From Bacteroidota bacterium (GTDB lineage: Bacteria > Bacteroidota > Bacteroidia > Chitinophagales > Chitinophagaceae): DNA of 48,711 bases. A model generated the notes under the pieces. The model was not told where the DNA came from. It saw only the letters and a program-made list of their open reading frames with translations, and searched no databases. The first letter of the stretch is position 1; every line of letters begins with the position of its first letter. The position numbers were made by a program, and so were the translations under genes. Positions 41,458 through 48,711 of the stretch are shown one piece after another. The stretch covers positions 31,730-80,440 of the forward strand of contig JAFDZS010000002.1 of the NCBI GenBank assembly GCA_018266775.1. Reading direction: 5' to 3'.

Positions 41458-41916
41458 ATGCCGGGGTTTGTATACCGGCTGCGGTTTTTTATTGCCCTTG
41501 CCCTTGCTTTACTGTTATTACTTTCCGGTTGCACTAAAGAACAATTGGCCGCGGCCAATAAAAACCTGCTGGAACAATACTTTGAAGACAATATCCTGAA
41601 CCAGGATTTTGCCGTTCAACTGGCTACAGACAGCTCTGCCAACCTGACCGCACAATACAATGGTTACACTTTTAAATTGCTGAAAAACACTTTATATGAC
41701 GGTGTATTGACAGCAACCAATGGAGGCACTGCTTATTCAGGCTCATGGAGTTGCAACAGTGATTACAGTAAACTGGTTATTACCCTCCCCAATTCTATTT
41801 CTTCATTTTCTTTTCTTACCCGCGAATGGCGTTTTACCAAAAAAGCCATTCCTGTAATGGAGTTGGCACCCTGGGGTACAACTGAACCCAAAGTTTTGCA
41901 CATACAACGGTTGTAA
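41458..41916 (+). CDS. Lipoprotein, hypothetical
   Basis: 152 residues from ATG 41458 (an earlier ATG at 41410 overlaps the M32 gene and would give a poor signal sequence). Signal peptide MPGFVYRLRFFIALALALLL with lipobox LLSGC at about 19-24 (acyl-Cys). The mature part is about 128 residues of beta-rich sequence (TLYDGVLTATNGG, YSGSWSCNSDYSKLVITLP), suggesting a small beta-barrel or lipocalin-like fold; this is only a guess from pattern. It lies 10 nt after the M32 gene, so it is probably co-transcribed. Confidence 0.8.
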   Translation: MPGFVYRLRFFIALALALLLLLSGCTKEQLAAANKNLLEQYFEDNILNQDFAVQLATDSSANLTAQYNGYTFKLLKNTLYDGVLTATNGGTAYSGSWSCNSDYSKLVITLPNSISSFSFLTREWRFTKKAIPVMELAPWGTTEPKVLHIQRL

Positions 41917-42110
41917 ATGTGGATAACTTAGCTTATCTTAGCCCTGCGATGCAACTTTACCAATGACCTTATTCAGAATTGTTCTGACCACTGCAATTTT
42001 TTTTAATAAGTTTTATTGTCTGCACAATTTTTAGATCAGGTTTTGAGTTATAGTTGATGTGGCGCAAGCTGCATTAGGTCCAACTATTCATAAAAAACAA
42101 GCACTAAAAC

Positions 42111-45100
42111 ATGACTGCCAGCTCTGGAGTCAAATCCATTATCATTATACTATGGTTAGCCATAGTTTGTTTAACCGCAAGGGGACAACTTACTGCTAAC
42201 TTCACAGCCACACCGCTTGCTGGCTGCGCTCCAATGGTGGTGAGTTTCACCGACCAATCCACTGGTTCACCCACACAATGGAAATGGGATTTAGGGAACG
42301 GAACCATTTCATTCTTACAAAATCCTTCGGTTACTTATTTTAACCCTGGCCAGTATACCATTAAATTGGTGGTGCATGATGCCAATGGCGACTCGAACAC
42401 ATTGATAAAAACACAGTACATCACCATTTATGGTGCACCCTCAGTAGCTTTTACAGGAGCACCGTTAACAGGCTGCTTTCCACTGCCGGTAAATTTCACA
42501 GATCAAAGTGTTCCTAACAGCGGCACAATCAACTCCTGGTTGTGGGACTTTGGAGATGGCAATTCCAGCGCTATTCAAAACCCATCACATACCTATACCG
42601 GGTCGGGCAACTTTAATGTGACTTTGCGGATAACGAACAGTAATGGTTGTACCAAAACTTTATCCAAATCGCAGTATGTAAAGATCAGCAGCGGGGTACA
42701 TGCAGATTTCACCAACAATACCCCTTCTGCCTGTAATCCTCCCGTAACCATAAATTTTCAGAACCAGTCAACAGGAACGGGTACACTCAGCTATCAATGG
42801 TTTTTTGGCGATGGTGGCACTTCATTACTCGCTAACCCATCACATGTATATAGTTTGCCGGGGTCTTATACTGTAAAATTGATTGTAACCAACACTACCG
42901 GTTGTACTGATACGTTGATTAAAACCAATGCCATTGTTATTGGCACCATCAATGCTGCTTTTACCGGTGCCACTTCGGTTTGTGTGAATACACCACAGCT
43001 GTTTACCAATACCTCGGTACCGGCACCGGTTGCTGCTGCGTGGGATTTTGGCGATGGCGGCACCTCAACACAAATGAACCCTGTAAAAGCTTACAGCACG
43101 CCGGGCATTTACCAAATCAGGATGATTGCAGATTTTGGCGGCTGTTTTGATACGGCTTACAGCAACATTACGGTACTGAACAAACCCACTGCCAGCTTCA
43201 GTGCGCCTGTTACTGCTTCCTGTAAACCACCGTTAACGGTAAATTTTGTGAATACGAGCCTGGGCGCAGTTTCCTATAACTGGGATTTTGGCGATGGCGG
43301 AACTTCCACTGTACGCAATCCTGTTCACACCTTTACGGGTGCGGGCAATTTTACCATAACACTGATTGCAACTAACGCTAATGGCTGTTCGGATACACTT
43401 CAAAAAATTGATTACATTAAAATTCAGCCCCCGCATGTAAGCATCAACAACCTGCCTTACGCCGGTTGTGCACCTTTATCGTGGACGTTCAGCTCCACAG
43501 TGAACAGTGTAGATCCTGTCATTAGTTATCATTGGAATTTTGGCGATGGCAATACATCAACATTACCCAACCCCACACATATTTTTACAGCGGGCACGTA
43601 CGACATTCAATTAATTGTAACTACTGCCGGAGGTTGCAGCGATACTGCAACAGTTCAAAGCGGCATTGTTGCCACTGTTAAACCTGTTGCTAATTTCTCC
43701 GCTAACCCAAGAGATGTTTGTGCACATGTACCCGTAAACTTTTCAGACCTTTCCACAGGAAATGTAACCAGCTGGTTCTGGAATTTTGGAGATGGTGCCA
43801 CTTCCACCGCACCGAACCCTGTGCATGTTTATGAAGATACCGGCTATTTCAATATCACACTTGTGGTTTGTAATGGCGCCTGCTGCGATACGTTAAAGAT
43901 GAACCGGTATATTCACATCAACCCGCCCATTGCAGCATTTTCTGTAGATTTTCATTGCTATTCCAAAACAAGAACTTTTACAGATGCTTCCATTGGTGCT
44001 GATGAATGGAACTGGGATTTTGGGGATGGAGCTACATCTACACAACAAAGTCCAACGCATACTTTTGCAGATACCGGCAATTATACCATCACATTAACCG
44101 TAGTAAACCATACTACCGGTTGCTCATACACTAAAACACAGCCCATTCGTATTATTAATGAGAAAGCCAATTTTGTTGTTTCTGATACGGTAATTTGCAA
44201 GAACAATGGCATTAACTTTACTGCTGTTGGAAATAACCCGCCGGATATTGCTGCTTACGACTGGAATTTTGGAGATGGCAACAGCGGCAGTAATGCCGCT
44301 ACTGCTCACGTATATACACAGGCTGGCACGTATACCGTCCAACTCATCATTACTGATATTTTTGGTTGCCGGGATACCCTCATCAAACCATTATACATTA
44401 AAGTAGATGGCCCAACTGCTGCTTTTACACCAGGGGTAAGCGGAAGCTGCCTGCTCAGTGCAATTTCATTTACCGATCAATCTTTGACTGATGGCACTCA
44501 TCCTATCACCACATGGATATGGGATTATGGTGATGGCATTTCAGATACCTTAACTGCACCGCCTTTCCAGCATACGTATTCCGGCCCCGGTGTATACACT
44601 GTTTCATTAAAAGTGAAAGACAGTGAAGGCTGTGTGGATGCAACTGTTCAATCCAATGCGTTGATCATATCCAAACCTGTAGCTGCATTTTCCAGTATGG
44701 ATACTTTATTTTGCCCCGGAAAACCGATTAGTTTCAGCAATACATCAACAGGCCCTGGCTTACAATATACCTGGTATTTTGGAGATGGTACCACCAGCAA
44801 TGCTGCAACTCCCGTTCATAACTACTTGGCTGACGGTTTATATACCATAAAACTGGTTGTAACAGATCAGTATGGCTGTACTGATTCATTAACTTACCCG
44901 GATTATATCCGCATCGTTTCTCCGCATGCAATATTTGCCATGAGTGATTCTGTGGGAACATGCCCGCCTATGTTAGTAACGTTTACCAACAACTCACAAA
45001 ACTATACCGCTGTGAATTGGGATTTTGGTGATGGCACATCCACCCAAACCGATAACCCCACCCATTTTTATACCACACCGGGAGTATATTTTGCCAAACT

Positions 45101-46907
45101 CACTGTTACCAGCCCCGGCGGTTGTACAGATGTGATGCAGAAACAAATCCTGTTACGTGGCCCGTTGGGAACATTTACTTATGACCCCATTGGCGGATGT
45201 AAACCACTGACTGTACATTTTACTGCAAGTACACACGACAGGTTGTCTTTTATATGGGATTTTAATGATGGTACCACCAACGCCACCACAGATTCTGTAT
45301 TGAGTTATACATACACTATTCCCGGCATTTATGTACCGAAGATGATATTGGTGGACCAGGGTGGTTGCATGGTTCCCATACAGGGGCCAGATACGATTGT
45401 AGTAAATGGTGTAAATGCCAACTTTGGTTTTGTCAATCATACTTTTTGCGATGCTGCCACTATTGCTTTTTCAGATTCGTCTGTAAGCAATGATGTGATC
45501 ACAGGTTATGCCTGGGATTTTGGCGATGGGTTTACTTCGTCACAACAACATCCAACGCATGCTTATGCAGCACCGGGCTTATATTATCCAAAACTCGTAG
45601 TATCCACCCAAATGGGTTGTACGGACTCTATGACCAATATTGCGCCCGTGAAAATTGTATCATCACCGCAAGCCGTAGTCAACAACACCGGCAGCGGCTG
45701 TACACCACTAACAGTTACGTATAGTGGATCATTACTCGTACCGGATACTTCTGCCATTCAATGGGTATGGAATTTCGGCAACGGGCAAAGTTCAACAGTA
45801 CAAAACCCTGCACCGCAGCAATACACTGTTGCCGGAACATATACGGCACTACTTATTGCCACCAACAGCAGTGGCTGTAAAGATACCGTTACACAAACCA
45901 TCGATGCATACGTTGTACCCATGGTGGATGCTGGTTTGGATACACTGGTTTGCCGTGGCAGCGGAACATTATTGTCTGGCAATGGCGCTGCAACATATTC
46001 ATGGAGCCCGTCTGCCGGTTTAAGCTGCACTACCTGTGCAAAACCATTTGCCCAACCCACTGTTGCAACAACATATCGTGTTGTTGGTACAACAATAAAC
46101 GGTTGTATCAACAGCGACAGCGTTGTGGTGAAAGTTAAACAACCGTTCACCATGCTCAACAGCAACGGCGATACCTTGTGCAAAGGCAATTCCACCAGGT
46201 TGTTTGCGAGTGGTGCTGCCACCTATAACTGGAGCCCTTCGAGCGGCCTCAGCAACGTGACCAGTGCCACACCTGTTGCCACACCGCAAACCACCACCAC
46301 GTACCGTGTTATTGGCACAGATGATAAAGGCTGCTTTAAAGACACTGGTTTTGTAACGGTTAAAGTTTATCCTATTCCCACTGTTGAAGCAGGCACAGAT
46401 AAAAACATTAATGTAGGACAAAGTATTGATCTCATCCCTGCAATATCTGCTGATGTTACCAGTGTAAACTGGACGCCAACCAAAGGAATTATTCAAACTC
46501 ATTATCCTGGCGTTACCGTTAAGCCGCAGGAAACCACGCAATATATGGTGGAGGTTGCCAATGCAGGTGGCTGTAAATCGAGAGATAATGTAACGGTATT
46601 TGTTACCTGCAATGGATCGAATGTTTTTATACCAAACACCTTCTCACCGAATGGAGATGGCGTGAATGATATTTTCTATCCAAGAGGAACAGGCTTGTTC
46701 TCCATAAAAACCTTCAGGGTATTTAACCGATGGGGCGAAGTGGTGTATGAGAAGAATGGGTTTTATGCCAACGATGCAGCATCCGGGTGGAATGGAACAT
46801 TTAAAGGCTTGAAACAAAATCCGGACGTATATGTATATACGATAGAAATTCTGTGCGATAACAGCACAGTGCTTACCATGAAAGGAAACGTAGCACTAAT
46901 ACAGTAA
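42111..46907 (+). CDS. Giant PKD-repeat surface protein with CHU_C (T9SS type B) domain
   Basis: A 1598-residue exported, probably surface-attached protein. Signal peptide about 1-25 (ending ARGQ). About 15 PKD-type beta-sandwich repeats follow, each of some 80-90 residues, recognisable by W-x-F/L-G-D/N-G motifs (WDLGNG, WDFGDG, WFFGDG, WNFGDG, WDYGDG, WDFNDG, WNFGNG and so on). Two Ig-like repeats with Cys pairs (LVCRGSGT..., LCKGNST... with YSWSPSAGL / YNWSPSSGL) and a short linker precede the C-terminal gliding-motility domain (VFIPNTFSPNGDGVNDIF, FRVFNRWGEVVY, GWNGTFKG, ending VALIQ). PKD domains mediate protein or glycan contacts; an adhesin or glycan-handling role is inferred. Ends in a strong terminator. 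Confidence 0.9.
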   Translation: MTASSGVKSIIIILWLAIVCLTARGQLTANFTATPLAGCAPMVVSFTDQSTGSPTQWKWDLGNGTISFLQNPSVTYFNPGQYTIKLVVHDANGDSNTLIKTQYITIYGAPSVAFTGAPLTGCFPLPVNFTDQSVPNSGTINSWLWDFGDGNSSAIQNPSHTYTGSGNFNVTLRITNSNGCTKTLSKSQYVKISSGVHADFTNNTPSACNPPVTINFQNQSTGTGTLSYQWFFGDGGTSLLANPSHVYSLPGSYTVKLIVTNTTGCTDTLIKTNAIVIGTINAAFTGATSVCVNTPQLFTNTSVPAPVAAAWDFGDGGTSTQMNPVKAYSTPGIYQIRMIADFGGCFDTAYSNITVLNKPTASFSAPVTASCKPPLTVNFVNTSLGAVSYNWDFGDGGTSTVRNPVHTFTGAGNFTITLIATNANGCSDTLQKIDYIKIQPPHVSINNLPYAGCAPLSWTFSSTVNSVDPVISYHWNFGDGNTSTLPNPTHIFTAGTYDIQLIVTTAGGCSDTATVQSGIVATVKPVANFSANPRDVCAHVPVNFSDLSTGNVTSWFWNFGDGATSTAPNPVHVYEDTGYFNITLVVCNGACCDTLKMNRYIHINPPIAAFSVDFHCYSKTRTFTDASIGADEWNWDFGDGATSTQQSPTHTFADTGNYTITLTVVNHTTGCSYTKTQPIRIINEKANFVVSDTVICKNNGINFTAVGNNPPDIAAYDWNFGDGNSGSNAATAHVYTQAGTYTVQLIITDIFGCRDTLIKPLYIKVDGPTAAFTPGVSGSCLLSAISFTDQSLTDGTHPITTWIWDYGDGISDTLTAPPFQHTYSGPGVYTVSLKVKDSEGCVDATVQSNALIISKPVAAFSSMDTLFCPGKPISFSNTSTGPGLQYTWYFGDGTTSNAATPVHNYLADGLYTIKLVVTDQYGCTDSLTYPDYIRIVSPHAIFAMSDSVGTCPPMLVTFTNNSQNYTAVNWDFGDGTSTQTDNPTHFYTTPGVYFAKLTVTSPGGCTDVMQKQILLRGPLGTFTYDPIGGCKPLTVHFTASTHDRLSFIWDFNDGTTNATTDSVLSYTYTIPGIYVPKMILVDQGGCMVPIQGPDTIVVNGVNANFGFVNHTFCDAATIAFSDSSVSNDVITGYAWDFGDGFTSSQQHPTHAYAAPGLYYPKLVVSTQMGCTDSMTNIAPVKIVSSPQAVVNNTGSGCTPLTVTYSGSLLVPDTSAIQWVWNFGNGQSSTVQNPAPQQYTVAGTYTALLIATNSSGCKDTVTQTIDAYVVPMVDAGLDTLVCRGSGTLLSGNGAATYSWSPSAGLSCTTCAKPFAQPTVATTYRVVGTTINGCINSDSVVVKVKQPFTMLNSNGDTLCKGNSTRLFASGAATYNWSPSSGLSNVTSATPVATPQTTTTYRVIGTDDKGCFKDTGFVTVKVYPIPTVEAGTDKNINVGQSIDLIPAISADVTSVNWTPTKGIIQTHYPGVTVKPQETTQYMVEVANAGGCKSRDNVTVFVTCNGSNVFIPNTFSPNGDGVNDIFYPRGTGLFSIKTFRVFNRWGEVVYEKNGFYANDAASGWNGTFKGLKQNPDVYVYTIEILCDNSTVLTMKGNVALIQ

Positions 46908-46947
46908 AACCCCGAACTCGTTGCTTCTGAAATTGTGTAGTTTAAAA

Positions 46948-46999
46948 AAAGTCTGCACACCGGCCGGGCAAACAGCATGATGTGTGCAGACTTTATTTT
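46948..46999 (+). terminator. Strong terminator of the PKD-repeat gene
   Basis: AAAGTCTGCACAC (46948-46960) pairs perfectly with GTGTGCAGACTTT (46982-46994), 13 bp, with a 21-nt loop and following ATTTTT. Confidence 0.88.
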
Positions 47000-47093
47000 T
47001 CAGCGTTCAAATATTTTCTTGTTATTACTGAATAGTCAACAGGTTTTATCTTTCATCCATCACATTTCTGTGTGGTTTGCCTGATACAACAGA

Positions 47094-47351
47094 TCAGCCC
47101 TTTAAACGGTTCACCAATTGCACATACTCTTCCATTGCCATTTCTTTTGCTTTCCCTTTTAAGGAAGCCCAGGCTTCATACTTTGCTTTGCTTACAAAAT
47201 CGAATGGGTTGGAAGGTGGCTCGGTGTTTACATCGCCTTCAGTACCCTGCTTGTACAGGGAATACAATTGCAGTAATGTTTCATTATCGGGTTTGGATGA
47301 TAAGGTTTTACTGTTGGCTACAGCCTCTTCAAATTGTGTTTTCAGGTCCAT
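47094..47351 (-). CDS. Acyl-CoA-binding protein
   Basis: An 85-residue ACBP-family protein from ATG 47351 (the frame runs on to 47468 but only the part from MDLKTQFEEAV matches the family). Four-helix bundle with the signature LYKQGTEGDVN and KYEAWASLKGK, the residues that bind acyl-CoA and the adenine moiety. It would bind medium/long-chain acyl-CoA in the cytosol. ACBP is mainly eukaryotic but is known in some bacteria, including Bacteroidota. Isolated gene, not in an operon with fatty-acid genes here. Confidence 0.93.
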   Translation of the reverse strand: MDLKTQFEEAVANSKTLSSKPDNETLLQLYSLYKQGTEGDVNTEPPSNPFDFVSKAKYEAWASLKGKAKEMAMEEYVQLVNRLKG

Positions 47352-47408
47352 AAAATTATTTTTCTTAAAGATAAAAGTTTTATTACAGGCAATGATTCTG
47401 TTATAAGT

Positions 47409-47441
47409 AAAAAAAGAGCAGGAATTAGAAAAAACCTGCTG
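47409..47441 (-). terminator. Terminator of the partial T9SS gene at 47490
   Basis: On the minus strand CAGCAGG-TTTTTTCTAATT-CCTGCTC forms a 6-bp stem (arms 47435-47440 and 47417-47422) followed by TTTTTTTAC. It lies about 50 nt past the stop of 47490-48710. Confidence 0.6.
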
Positions 47442-47489
47442 TTTGAATCCATTAAAACCGCATAACACGGAGTGTATTAAAAACCTTCT

Positions 47490-48711
47490 TTATTGTTTCA
47501 TTATCGTTTTCTGCAGTACTGCATTGTCATTTTTCATCAGCAATACATATACACCGGGGGTAAAATAGCTGTTGAATGTAATATTGTATACGCCTTGTGT
47601 TTTGATGTCCAGCGTTCCGGCCTGCATAACCTGGCCTGCGGTATTGGCAATGGTGTATTGGTATTTTCCTTTTGCAGACGCTGCCGCAAATATTTCAATA
47701 TTTTCTTTCACCGGATTTTTAATAACATATAACGCATTGTTATCTGTTGCAGCAATGTTGATCTGTATTATCGCAGAATATTTTACTGCTCCCAATATAT
47801 CAGTACATCTTAAACGGTAATACCATTTGCCGGCCTGTGTTACTGCATCATCGTATGTATATAAAGCCATACTATTATTGTTTTGTGCAGCCTGTGTATT
47901 TATGGTACTGAAAGTAACACCGTCTGCACTGCGCTGCAGTTCATATTGCAGTACGTTTTGCTCATTGGCAATGGCCCAGTTCAGTTTGTTGTACACACCA
48001 GTTCTGCTGCCAGTAAAGCTGATGATGTCCATACGCAGCACCCAACTGGTACTGGCAATGGTGAAATTATTATTGAATGATGATACACTGTTTGATATTA
48101 CAGAACCTGTAGTGGCCACTGCACCGGTAGCCGAACCGCCAATATTTGTCCAGAAGGAACCATTATAATAACCCGCCCGTATACCCGTAATCAACACCTG
48201 GGGAACGGCGATTTTTGAATTGTCCCAATTCATATTCACTTTTGCGCTGGCGCCGCTGATTTTATTGATCGTCCAGTATTCGGCAGTATCCACTAAAACT
48301 ATCGGAGAAAACACATTGCTCTTATTGGGAGTAACTCCGTTATTATGCCGTACATTAAATTCACTGCTGGCTGATAAATTCGTTAACGCAATAGTTCTTT
48401 CATAAGTGGCATTACCAACAGGAAAAACAAAATCTGTACTGCCTAATTTCTTCACCCAGCCGTTCACATGGCGGGCATCATTATCACTGGTATAAGATGA
48501 TCCTGCTTCATACACCAGGTAATTGAGCGTTGCAGAAGTGGTCAGCATACCATTGGTAAATGTATGCACACCACTTACACTGAGATTATTATTGATAATA
48601 AAACCGGCTCCATTATTCGTAACAAGATTATAGGTTTTAAACGTTTGCGTACCGCCGATGGTTTGTGCACTGCTGCCATTCAGATATAATGTACCTGCTC
48701 CGGCAGACATA
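47490..48711 (-). CDS. Partial T9SS type A cargo protein (5' end outside window)
   Basis: The visible 406 residues are the C-terminal part of a larger protein whose 5' end lies beyond the right edge. The N-terminal visible part (GTLYLNGSSAQTIGG, FNNNLSVSGVHTF) is a low-complexity beta-repeat resembling the beta-helix or autotransporter-like repeats of surface proteins. It is followed by a domain with VNGWVKKLGSTDFVFPVGN (about 78-96) and then a fibronectin-like part (LNWAIANEQNVLQYELQRS, from about 245). The C-terminus (YTIANTAGQVMQAGTLD, SYFTPGVYVLLMKNDNAVLQKTIMKQ) is a type A T9SS sorting domain. Function unknown. Confidence 0.8.
   Translation of the reverse strand, partial: MSAGAGTLYLNGSSAQTIGGTQTFKTYNLVTNNGAGFIINNNLSVSGVHTFTNGMLTTSATLNYLVYEAGSSYTSDNDARHVNGWVKKLGSTDFVFPVGNATYERTIALTNLSASSEFNVRHNNGVTPNKSNVFSPIVLVDTAEYWTINKISGASAKVNMNWDNSKIAVPQVLITGIRAGYYNGSFWTNIGGSATGAVATTGSVISNSVSSFNNNFTIASTSWVLRMDIISFTGSRTGVYNKLNWAIANEQNVLQYELQRSADGVTFSTINTQAAQNNNSMALYTYDDAVTQAGKWYYRLRCTDILGAVKYSAIIQINIAATDNNALYVIKNPVKENIEIFAAASAKGKYQYTIANTAGQVMQAGTLDIKTQGVYNITFNSYFTPGVYVLLMKNDNAVLQKTIMKQ

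Noticed and set aside
1..48711. tRNA or rRNA genes
   Set aside because: Scanning by eye found no TPsiC-type loop with matching acceptor stem and no rRNA-like sequence. A program such as tRNAscan-SE would be decisive.

Overview
The window looks like a chromosomal segment from a member of the Bacteroidota, most probably the Chitinophagaceae or a close relative. Support for this: several secreted proteins end in type IX secretion (T9SS) sorting domains (type A at 6474-9359 and 47490-48710, gliding-motility/CHU_C type B at 9461-11959 and 42111-46907); promoters match the Bacteroidota TAnnTTTG type (for example 34734-34741 and 32115-32122); Shine-Dalgarno sequences are poor; and menaquinone is made by the futalosine route (mqnB-mqnD). 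The family-level placement is inference.

Layout. 1-431: truncated tandem repeat with nested palindromes, then mdh. 1370-1900: a 21-bp minisatellite ending in a terminator, then a hypothetical gene. 2676-6300: an AT-rich accessory stretch. It holds a G-quadruplex-like tract, three co-directional gene modules separated by long inverted-repeat intergenic elements that resemble integron cassettes in architecture, an insertion-sequence remnant, a very long interrupted hairpin (candidate ncRNA) and a 33-residue membrane ORF. 6474-11959: two large T9SS-exported proteins. 11965-17776: housekeeping genes (fabD, folE, two tandem 6-pyruvoyl-tetrahydropterin-synthase-like genes, mqnB, mqnD) plus a Uma2-type nuclease and a MORN-like protein. 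17814-18700: a 4.25-copy array of a 208-bp palindromic repeat. 18724-20889: photolyase and a class IV aminotransferase.

21052-30126 is a signalling region. It has four NarL-type response regulators and two sensor kinases. Each kinase has one membrane span and no sensor domain, and each is preceded by a seven-span membrane protein, giving two copies of a 7TM - kinase - regulator cassette. Small ORFs below the usual size cutoff lie beside them: a 37-residue membrane ORF coupled to a Cys-rich secreted protein, and a 19-residue amphipathic peptide ORF just before the second 7TM gene.

30228-41916 is core metabolism and information processing: deoxynucleoside kinase, trpS, gatC, two MacB/LolD-type ATPases, an ATP:cobalamin adenosyltransferase, a DUF2795 protein, fabI, recN, a zinc-ribbon coiled-coil protein, a Nif3-like protein, an M32 carboxypeptidase and a lipoprotein. 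42111-48711: a 1598-residue adhesin-like protein with about 15 PKD repeats, an acyl-CoA-binding protein, and the 3' part of another T9SS cargo gene that runs off the right edge.

I saw no tRNA, rRNA or CRISPR array. The points most worth following up are the cassette-like module array (3225-5640), the duplicated 7TM/kinase/regulator system with its peptide ORF, the 208-bp array and the 6012-6138 hairpin.
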